DNA of 64,000 bases, taken from contig CP137668.1 of NCBI GenBank assembly GCA_037976565.1, forward strand, positions 19,551,714 through 19,615,713, written 5' to 3'. This document shows, piece after piece, positions 56,701 through 64,000 of the stretch. This DNA comes from Mesocentrotus franciscanus (Eukaryota; Echinodermata; Echinoidea; Camarodonta; Strongylocentrotidae). Within the stretch, counting starts at the first letter, position 1. The number at the start of each line of letters is the position of its first letter. The notes under the pieces are model-generated. The model ran no database searches. It saw nothing but the letters and a program-made list of their open reading frames with translations, and was not told the DNA's origin. A program made the translations under genes and the position numbers.

Positions 56701-59700
56701 TGAAATGTTGATTAAAAAAAAATCTATAGCTAATACACTGTTGTCTGTAATAATAGAATGTCTGTGGCAGTAGAAAGGCATAGACATTAACCCATGGAAA
56801 GTTGGTAAAGTTTATTCATTTATTCAAAACAAAATTAACATTGGATTCTATTCATCCCATTATTCCAGCTGTACACATATGATTGTTTTAGGTGCTTGGT
56901 ACCCTTTAAAGTTAATGTACATAATTGTGATTCATGTTTCCAGCACCTGTGCATTTCTTGAAAAGAAGATACAAAGACTTTTCATGAAGCACCTTCACTT
57001 TTGGATGATAATTCTAAAATGCACATGTGTGGGACCTCTCCTAGTCTCCTTGTTTAAAGCCATACGATACTAGAAGCACTACTGCAAAATCCCCTCAAGC
57101 GCCATCTCGGGTCAGCTGTAGCAGTATGGTCTCTTAATTTAACTCACTGCTTCCCTAGCTGCGCTTTTGGTTCTCGATCGGGCCCTCTGTCTGCAAAGTG
57201 GGAATTATGTATTGGATAACGCATGCACTGTTGGCAAGTTGATCATGAGATGGCACTGTGCAATAAACAGTATGCTATGGCAGAAAGTTAATCACTTCAG
57301 TATCTCTTTAAAATATCTGTTGATATTTGGTCCATTCGGTCATTGTGGACAAGTGCAAATATGTACATTGTTGATTTAACATTGTCTGGTTGTCTTCCAT
57401 TGTTCAGGTTGTGTCAGACTTTGACAGGACGATAACAAGGTTCATGTTTGAGGACAGGAAGGTACCCACATGCCATGGTGAGTAGAACTTGACCACCCCC
57501 AATTGTTTAAACAGTCCAATTTAGAAGTATAATTGGTGAGTGGGGGGCTTGTGGTTCTTACATTCATTTTTAGAAGAAAAAGAGTTTTTCCATTGGTGTT
57601 ACATCAATATAAAATGTAGACAAAACATGGTATTGTGCCAAGAGTCAGAAGGGTGTTGATACTGTGTTAAAGATAAAGACCAGTTCTGGTCATGCGATTG
57701 CATTGTGGAAGAAACGTTATGGAATCGATCAGAAAAGGTTGATCATCTAGCATATAAGTATTGGTGTGTACTGCAAGGTTCTGGAATCATCAAAATGATA
57801 AGAAATTTGGCCCAGTCTTGGTAACGTTACAAGCACTGTACATAGAAAGATGTATATGGGACTACGCGACCACGTGCGCGATATTTATTTGGTCCTAATA
57901 GATATAACAATTTAGCAAATATATCAATTAGTAGGCGGTTTCCCGGCAAAATTTGTATCATCACGTATTAGTCAAAACATATTCTTTCACATGATTGGTA
58001 ATGAAAGCTTCCATTTCATTTTTTGAGAGAGGGGCGTTTCCAAAACTGGTCTTTACCTTTAAAGTACTGTCTTTATATGAGTAAACATCCCTCCAGCTCC
58101 CAGCAGCCCATGACTATAACAGGACAAGTTGAATATAATTCTGACATGTATGCATTATTAACACAGCAGCAAGATAGTATATGGTAAGCATAGTGTATCT
58201 CCTATTTCAGTATCTTAAAGACAGATCAGGGACTACGTGTACGCGCAGGAGCCATTAATGCCGGCAGCTATCTTTTCTCATGCTATTACATTGCCTCACC
58301 ATTCACTTTTTGCCACTCAGGTGATGTCAATTTGTATTCAAAGGGGTATAGTGCATGATCATTAGGGGAATCGAACATGACTCCCTTTTTGCATATTTCT
58401 AGCCCAATCTGCCCCATTTTTGCCTTAAGAAAGGTCACAAATGTGCTCTAAATATTACTGCATTTTTGGTTTATCCAGTTCAAATTCACAAAAAGTACCC
58501 TACCGGTATTTTCACAAAATTTGCCTCACATGTAATTTGTATGGTATACGAGTCCCAGTTCCCTCTTGGAAATATATGACCCTTTTTCGTGAAATTTCTT
58601 GCTCTTTAAAAATAAATATACCCTTTAAGAATGGAACATGGAAAATAAGCGTGAACATCCCTGAAATCATCATGTGAACACAAAGCTAGAATGAACTGAC
58701 ACTGGTCACTGGGTTTGTACCACAGTAGTTCGTTGAGGTGGTTAACCAAGTCATGTCTGAATAGGGCTTATCTTCTAAGATTGGACTAATAAGGCCTGTC
58801 TTCATCAGCTTGAGATTGCCAAATAGCCCGCTATTTCTGATTTGGGAAATAAGCACGGAGTTACAAATCGCGTCTTCATCAGTTTGAGTTTCATGAATCT
58901 CGAGCTTGAGAAATTAGCTCGAGATATTTTGCTCAGCGTTCGTGCATAGTGCGAGTCTTCGGGCTGGTGAAGACGCACCGGACAAATAGCGGGATATTTT
59001 GCCAAATAGCGGGATAGTTTGCAAACTAGCCCAAGATATCTTGGGATGACCATCTCGACCAAATATCCCGCTAATTGCAACTGCGGGCTGATGAAGACGC
59101 AAATTAGCTGGATAATTTGTGATCGGGATAGTTAAAATAGCGGGCTATTTGGCAATCTCGAGCTGATGAAAACAGGCCTATTGTTCTTCCTTGCATTATG
59201 TAATAGTCAACAATGGATGGATCATGTCAATTGAACTTCCTTTAAAAGGGTCTTTTTAGTTTGTGAAGATGCCACCTATAGTTGACAATTAAGGGGAATT
59301 TCCTTTCATATATTTCTGTCAATGTTTCTGTAGTACATAGAGTAAATTGATGTTTTAATACTAGAAACAGCCATTGAATGATTTTTTTTATGCCAGAGAT
59401 GTTTATGTTTGTGCATGGCCTATTTTGAATGCAGGTGTCTTAGATGATTGCCAAGCTCTGCCAGAAAGCTACAGGGATCAAGCAAACAAGCTACGAGCTA
59501 AATACTACCCTCTTGAGTTTTCCAATAGTATTACTATGGATGAGAAATATAACCTCATGGTAGAGTGGTAAGTAAGACCAACACACATATTACAGGGGGG
59601 ATCAATACAAGATACAACTAGACCATTGCCCTTGTAGGTGATAGCACCCCCTAGCCATTTTTTTCTTTGAGAATGATTTACACACAATATATTTATTTAC

Positions 59701-62700
59701 TAAGGGAGGGCATATGAAAGCACAGGAGAGAAGTCTTGGAGAACTGGATGTATCTCATAGGGGGATGGAAATCATGGCAAAGTAAATAGTGACAGGAGAG
59801 TGATATGTCTTGTACCAAGAATGACAAATCTTGCAAGGTGTTTGGAGAATAAAGTTTTCACCAATTCATCAATGGAAGAAGAAAAAATATATCCAGCATA
59901 AATAGAATTTAATATAGAGAAAGAGAGAAGTATAGACAAGTAAACAATTCTATGTCCACGGGAGAGACGTAAACATGCATATACCTTGGGCTGAATAACT
60001 GGAAAAAGTAAAAACGTCTGGGAAGGAGACTAGCAAGGTGATTTGATATTGTAGCAGAGTTGGGAGATAAACCCTATATTAGGTTTAATACCAGATTTCC
60101 CATAGGGTTGTACTCAAACGATTGACATTCTTCTCCCATAGATATAACACGCAAAATTAGGCATTTTATTACATTGTTTGTGATTGTATATGATAATATG
60201 TTATAATAGTCGAAGAAGATCATAAAATCAAATCTAAAACGACGGCAAAAAAAAAAAAATGACCCACCAGGAATCGAACTTGGGTCGCCGGAATGGGAGG
60301 CAAGTGCTATGACCACTATACCAAAATAATCCACATAGACATTACACGTGAACGGAAAATGGAATTCTCAAATCTCACTTTGCAAGTGAAATATGAGCAT
60401 GATCCCGGCATCTGATCGAAAAATAAAGGGCACACTTGTGATAGCTTATTGTCTCAGCTACAACATACTCAAAGCTCAGCAAAAACAAAACTAAAACGAC
60501 GGAGATATTGCTCGCGAAAGACGGGAATGTAGAATCCAGTTTTGAGAAAAAGTCATGTCCCATAGAGAATACACGCAAAATGTGAAAAATTGACATGCCT
60601 CCTTTAATCGCAAAAATACGCCATGATGCCTTTGTCAAAATGAAAATTCGTGGTGACTGCATTTGTAGAGAATTGTCTCAGCTAGAACATATCAAAATTT
60701 GGAAGAAAATCGATCAATATTTACAGAGATACAATCAATTTTCCAAAAATATGCTGACGTCATAATATGCAAATTGAAATTTTGAGTTCGGAGGCCATTA
60801 TGATGACGTCATGAGTTAATTGAGGGTCAAATGAGACATGAAATCATATCTCCGACTCATAATCTATCCAAATATGAAAAAAAATTGGGAGTTTCCATCC
60901 ATTCTGAAGAGTTACAATGGATTTTGTATAGGCATGTTTTTGCCCATGTATTGTGGATATAGATAGCGCAGGTCCAAGCGTGCTGTCAACTTTGACGGAC
61001 GCTCATTGCGTTATTACTGGTCAGAAAAAGGTGAACAAGGTATCAAAATGCTTGGAAAAATATGCCAAATATGATGACAGAAAAAATTCGGCGATTCTAT
61101 GTTGCAAAATGCCAGAACGCGAAAACGCGCGCATGCGCGTGCGCGTTTTTTGCAAAATGCTTAAAATGGCCTGAAACGTACTCTAATTTAAATAAAAATG
61201 ATTTTGAGCATTTTGAAATTTTGCGCGCGCTGACGCGCGGACATACGCATGCGCGCGTTTTTTGACCTGAAATTGACCGGACGGATATTGACCTTGATCA
61301 TGATAAATATGAATGAGAAATGACTTTCCGTTATGAAGATATGATCATGAGTTGAAAGTACCAAAAAAAACACAAAATGGCGCCTGGATGACGTCATGAA
61401 GACTTGATGACCTTGAAAATGTTCCTGTCACGTCTCATGACAATGCCCTATGACTGTGCCAATATTGAAAGAAATTGACTGAACTGATCTTGAGTTATCC
61501 TCTACACAAAAAAGGGGGGAGAAATAAAAATAAATAAAGAAAGAAAATTCTGACGAAAACAATAGGTGATCTGTCGATACCGACAGACCACCTAAAAAGC
61601 ATTCAAACTCTAAATTTGGATAGTTCATCTATGACAAATTCTCATAAACTTGTTGACACTGAAGGGGTTCATGACCTGAATGTCATTGTAATATGTGTTT
61701 ATCTTTTCTCTTGTTAGGTGGACAAGTGCACATAATCTGCTAGTGGATGCTGGCCTCAAGCGATCACACCTGAAGGAAATGATTGCCAAATCAGGCATGG
61801 TGCTAAGGGAAGGCACCACAAAGCTCTTCAAGCAGCTTAATGACGCCAATGTACCTTGCCTTGTGTTCTCTGCAGGAGTAGGGGATATTCTGGCCGAAGC
61901 CATTACCCAGTTCTCAAAGTTCTATCCTAATATGCAGGTTGTTTCAAATTTCATGGACTTTGATGAACAGGTAAGCAAAATTGGGAAGGACAGGAAGAAA
62001 TCTGGAGCATGTTCTTGATTTCCAGCATCATTGCATTATGATGATGCCAATTATTCCGGATATCATGATCTGCTTGGGGTTATTGCAATGTCAAATTTAT
62101 GTATGGTATTCACAGTGCATTGAATAAAGTAAATGCTGACCAAGGTTGAAGTTGATATGTTGACTCTTCTTTCTATACATTTTTTTCACAAAGGAGGAGG
62201 CTATATATCCACCCTCTGCCTCCTTTCATGTTCACTTTCACTGAATTTTGCCCTTGTACAAACCTACATGTTCAGTAACGACTACCTGCTTAGGACTGTA
62301 ATCCCAGCTAAGATTAGGTCCTGACAATACTCTATTGAGAATCTATCCACCAGTGGGTTACAAAAGAACAAAGGCCTAGGAAGGGCTAAAGAACAAAAGA
62401 CACTCACTTTCTGCACAAAGCTGTATGTTGTGTGCAACTGTAGTGGCATCGGAATGTGACACACAATGGCAATGTAACATTTCTGTTAAGTAGTGCCTAC
62501 TCTGCACCACACCCGTGAAAGGCAAAACACTGTTCATCATGGTTTTAACTGAAATAACAAAAAATTTAAAGAAGAAGTGAAATCCACAAGATGTCCTGAC
62601 AGTCTCTACACGGAGCTGATAGGGAGGGTTCCCAAGACCAAAGTGCTCAACCCTCTGCCACCTGTCCCAAGTTGAGGGAAGCTGCAGTAGACTTGTTAGA

Positions 62701-64000
62701 AACTTAGAATAGAGACCACAGGAACATAAGCTGGCTTGATATTCTCACCTATTCTGAGGCTGTTCATGTCCTAAAACATGATGATGCAGACCAAGCCAAG
62801 AATTGGCCGATCATAGGAGAGGGAGCCTCTCAGAAAAATCAATTATTGTTCATGAAAACTTGAACAGAGAAGAACATAAAGTGCAACAAGTGTTTATTTG
62901 GTGCAATTACTTTACTTACACTATTTTGAAGTCTAGGTTAGCTTCTTACTTCATGTCCATTTCATTCTTAAAACAGATTCTAACAACATGATTTATCATT
63001 TAATTGTTCAAATATAATTTTTTTAAAGGTTCAATGGGCAAATGCTCTCTTGTCATAAATGATAACTTTTTTGCATATATTTAATTGTTGGAGTCTTGTG
63101 TACTCAGTTATCCATAAAACATGTACCTTGAGTTTATTAAAGTCATGACAGATTTAAATCTGTAGGGCCTTCTAAATTTAGACAAACTTAGTATTGTCTC
63201 GTTGGTCTGTTATATTGCACATGCCTAGTGGGAATTCCCAGACTATGTTGCAAGAGTTTGTTTGGGTACAAAGTACACGCTATAACATTTCATAACTCTA
63301 ATTCAATGTCATCCAACTTAAAATGGAAATTAATAGGATAGATGCCTCATACCATTTTTTCCCTGGTGTCAATAAAACTGTCATTTGTCAGATCCTGTCA
63401 AATTGTTGGCTCCCATTTTTGCATGGTTGTGTTGTGTGTGTGCTTGCATGTGTGTACAATAACATTCAGCACTCAATGATTAATCATGTAAAGGTCAGAT
63501 AACTTTTTGCTGGTTGATCTGTGCACAGGGAGACACCCACAGTCCCTAAAGTGATGCATTCACACAAAAAAATTATCACAGAGGAAAATGTGTGTCACTG
63601 ATTTTTTCTTTAATAAGGGACCCTCTCCCAGCGAAATATGAGCATTGTCAGACAGTTTTATTTGTGGAGGTGTTGTAGTATACATGTAGTAGTTCAATCA
63701 CATCACTCACGATCCAAGGGTTCAGGGTTCGAGTCCCATCCCAGCACTAATTACCTGTTGGAAGACAATCCACATTTGCCACTCTCTACCCAGGTGTTCT
63801 GTAAATGGGCACCTGGCAATTGCTGGGGTAATAATAATTGCAGGCCGTCAGGAAGAGCATTGATGCTGATGAGGCTTCCCTGGGTAAAAAAAAGCACTGT
63901 TTTTTTATGTTGCTGTTGTTTTTGCTGCTGTTGTTATTATTTCATTATACATGTAATACTATTCCCATATTCCCATCTTTACCTCCATTTCCAGGACAAC
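50676..64000 (+). CDS. NT5C3: Cytosolic 5'-nucleotidase III (NT5C3), membrane-anchored form, exons 1-5 and start of 6
   Basis: Plus-strand exons at 50676-50795, 56426-56524, 57408-57477, 59435-59567 and 61718-61970 join in phase (0, 0, 1, 2, 0) to give 225 residues; a sixth exon begins at 63995. The enzyme dephosphorylates pyrimidine nucleoside monophosphates (UMP, CMP) and belongs to the HAD superfamily. Residues 9-26 form a small-residue-rich hydrophobic segment followed by Arg/Lys, a signal anchor like that of vertebrate NT5C3A isoforms. Motif I is DFDRT, with Asp77 (nucleophile) and Asp79 (acid/base). The cap domain includes EKYNLMVEWW. Motif II is FSAG (Ser192), and the NFMDFDE block precedes the window end. 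Motif III Lys and motif IV GDSxGD must lie in exons to the right; about 75 residues are missing compared with family length. The start has a good context (AAAATG). Confidence 0.93.
53414..53584. mobile_element. MITE with GTTTCTCGAAACCGTCATAAG termini, arm interrupted by (CATA)n
   Basis: The left arm reads GTTTCTCAAAACCATCATA, and the right arm, complemented, reads GTTTCTCGAAACCGTCATAA. Inner words AAGTCC...GGATATCCCATAGAAAC are mirrored too. In the left arm a CATACATACATACATGTACA expansion interrupts the match. A partial copy lies at 20447-20560. Confidence 0.75.
55610..56335. repeat. Pyrimidine minisatellite, ~78 bp unit
   Basis: The unit contains CTCTCCCCATCCATACCAC and TTTCCCCTTCTCCTCCCCT. 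CCATCCATACC starts recur near 55711, 55807, 55888, 55966, 56045, 56123 and 56197, a spacing of 74-96 with most near 78. The tract is nearly all C and T on the plus strand for over 600 bp, so all six frames are open for long stretches; these are not genes. It ends about 90 bp before exon 2. Confidence 0.95.
56426..56524 (+). CDS. NT5C3: NT5C3 coding exon 2
   Basis: Acceptor TTGTTTTAG, 33 codons IKEFQMKHVHIRDPERVERI then VTQLIKDGHDKLQ, donor GTAGAG. It matches the vertebrate stretch ending in VEEIICGLIKGGAAKLQ. The donor is not a strong consensus, but the phase fits both neighbours. Confidence 0.9.
56525..57407 (+). other. Intron 2 of NT5C3
   Basis: 883 bp, AT-rich, no element recognised. Confidence 0.75.
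57408..57477 (+). CDS. NT5C3: NT5C3 coding exon 3 (HAD motif I)
   Basis: Acceptor TTGTTCAG and donor GTGAGT bracket 23 codons plus one base: VVSDFDRTITRFMFEDRKVP then TCH. DFDRT is the catalytic HAD motif I; the rest matches DFDMTLSRF...PTCHN of vertebrate NT5C3. Confidence 0.95.
57671..58058 (-). mobile_element. TTAA-flanked MITE, family A, copy 2 (inverted)
   Basis: TTAA at 57667-57670 and 58059-58062. It begins AGATAAAGACCAGTTCTGG and ends CCAAAACTGGTCTTTACCT. Read on the minus strand it aligns with 5070-5448 throughout (CGCCTACTAATTGATATATT, TGGGACTACGCGAC, GAAACCGCC words). 388 bp. Confidence 0.88.
58792..59179. mobile_element. MITE with AGGCCTGT...CATCAGCT termini
   Basis: AGGCCTGTCTTCATCAGCTT then GAGATTGCCAAATAGC and CCGCTATTT is mirrored at 59132-59179 with few mismatches. 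Internal words 'AAATAGCGGGATA' and 'GAAGACGC' repeat several times. 388 bp, non-coding. Confidence 0.8.
59435..59567 (+). CDS. NT5C3: NT5C3 coding exon 4 (cap domain)
   Basis: Acceptor TTGAATGCAG and donor GTAAGT. With the carried base it encodes GVLDDCQALPESYRDQANKL, RAKYYPLEFSNSITMDEKYN and LMVE, leaving TG for the next Trp. KYYPLEF...EKY..MVEW is a conserved NT5C3 signature. Confidence 0.95.
60254..60334 (-). ncRNA. tRNA-Gly-like sequence (SINE head or tRNA pseudogene)
   Basis: Read on the minus strand: TTGGTATAGTGGTCATAGCA (A box), a CTCCCAT anticodon-loop-like stretch, and B box AAGTTCGATTCCTGG, then a T13 run that would stop RNA polymerase III. It resembles tRNA-Gly(CCC), but the acceptor stem does not pair, so a functional tRNA is unlikely. 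Confidence 0.55.
60337..61600. repeat. Unclassified probable dispersed repeat
   Basis: Evidence is indirect: TGACGTCAT-type words repeat (60750, 60800, 61390), CpG-rich GCGCGCATGCGCGTGCGCG and GCGCGCTGACGCGCGG blocks stand out from the intron, and the right end has a hairpin AGGTGATCTGTCG/CGACAGACCACCT (61564-61593). No second copy exists in the window to confirm it. Confidence 0.35.
61718..61970 (+). CDS. NT5C3: NT5C3 coding exon 5 (HAD motif II)
   Basis: Acceptor TTCTCTTGTTAG and donor GTAAGC. It encodes 85 codons including the split Trp: WWTSAHNLLVDAGLKRSHLK, EMIAKSGMVLREGTTKLFKQ, LNDANVPCLVFSAGVGDILA, then to NFMDFDEQ. FSAGVGD is HAD motif II (Ser) and NFMDFDE is an NT5C3 signature. Phase 0 at the end. 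Confidence 0.97.
61971..63994 (+). other. Intron 5 of NT5C3
   Basis: AT-rich sequence with no gene. A tRNA-derived SINE lies at 63669-63893, about 100 bp before exon 6. The rest shows no recognisable element. Confidence 0.75.
63669..63893 (+). mobile_element. tRNA-derived SINE (plus strand)
   Basis: Head GGTGTTGTAGTATACATGTA, B box GGGTTCGAGTCCC at 63725-63737, a body with CAATCCACATTTGCCACTC, ACCCAGGTGT and GGCACCTGGCAATTGCTGGG GTAATA, and an A-rich tail. It matches 48886-49127 read on the other strand. Confidence 0.85.
63995..64000 (+). CDS. NT5C3: First 6 nt of NT5C3 coding exon 6
   Basis: Acceptor CTCCATTTCCAG ends at 63994 with a good pyrimidine tract. GACAAC in phase 0 gives Asp-Asn after ...FDEQ, the expected place for the vertebrate TGVLKGFKG-like segment. 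Only two codons are visible, so the call depends on the phase and acceptor. Confidence 0.65.

Larger units (their letters stand above)
57478..59434 (+). other. Intron 3 of NT5C3, with two MITEs
   Basis: It carries a TTAA-flanked MITE (57671-58058) and a long-armed MITE (58792-59179). The rest shows no recognisable structure. Confidence 0.75.
59568..61717 (+). other. Intron 4 of NT5C3
   Basis: A 2.15 kb intron. It holds a tRNA-like SINE head (60254-60334) and an unclassified, possibly retroposon-derived block (60337-61600) with CpG-rich GCGCGC stretches at 61115-61260 and a hairpin at 61564-61593. Confidence 0.65.

Noticed and set aside
60254..60334. Functional tRNA-Gly gene
   Set aside because: A and B boxes are present, but the acceptor stem does not pair, so a SINE head or pseudogene is more likely.

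Overview
This is eukaryotic DNA, AT-rich and dominated by introns, repeats and small transposable elements. Two genes are supported by spliced exons with canonical GT/AG sites and continuous reading phase. The very frequent TACATG/ACATGT repeats, GTAGGCCTA words, TTAA-flanked MITEs and tRNA-derived SINEs suggest a marine invertebrate deuterostome, most likely an echinoderm such as a sea urchin. That placement is inference; no species marker was seen.

Left part (1-25.4 kb): a minus-strand gene with four coding exons (25149-25173, 16675-16772, 12444-12552, 980-1026). Joined, they give the first 93 residues of a SPATS2/SPATS2L-like protein, a ubiquitin-associated/CUE-like helical domain ending in a basic Gly-Lys-Lys stretch. 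Its 4-11 kb introns hold several MITEs, a 5.8 kb region bounded by inverted termini, and a 686 bp foldback element made of about 29 short palindromes.

Middle part (25.4-50.6 kb): the space between two divergently transcribed genes. It is almost entirely repeat-derived: MITEs, three clear or decayed SINEs, a dead LINE 3' end, GC-rich satellite units and long microsatellites. A single 78 bp minus-strand exon candidate (39468-39545) resembles the N-terminal start of a complement/alpha-2-macroglobulin-type thioester protein. It is an orphan in this window and uncertain.

Right part (50.6-64 kb): a plus-strand gene for a membrane-anchored cytosolic 5'-nucleotidase III (NT5C3 family). Five exons plus the first 6 nt of a sixth give 225-227 residues, with HAD motif I (DFDRT) and motif II (FSAG). 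The C-terminal part with motifs III and IV lies beyond the window. Intron 1 holds a 700 bp all-pyrimidine minisatellite; introns 3-5 hold MITEs and SINEs.

I found no operons, CRISPR arrays, prokaryotic genes or intact transposases. Almost all long open frames are low-complexity or intronic artefacts. The most unusual structure is the foldback array at 13938-14623, followed by the families of TTAA-flanked MITEs present as inverted pairs across the window.
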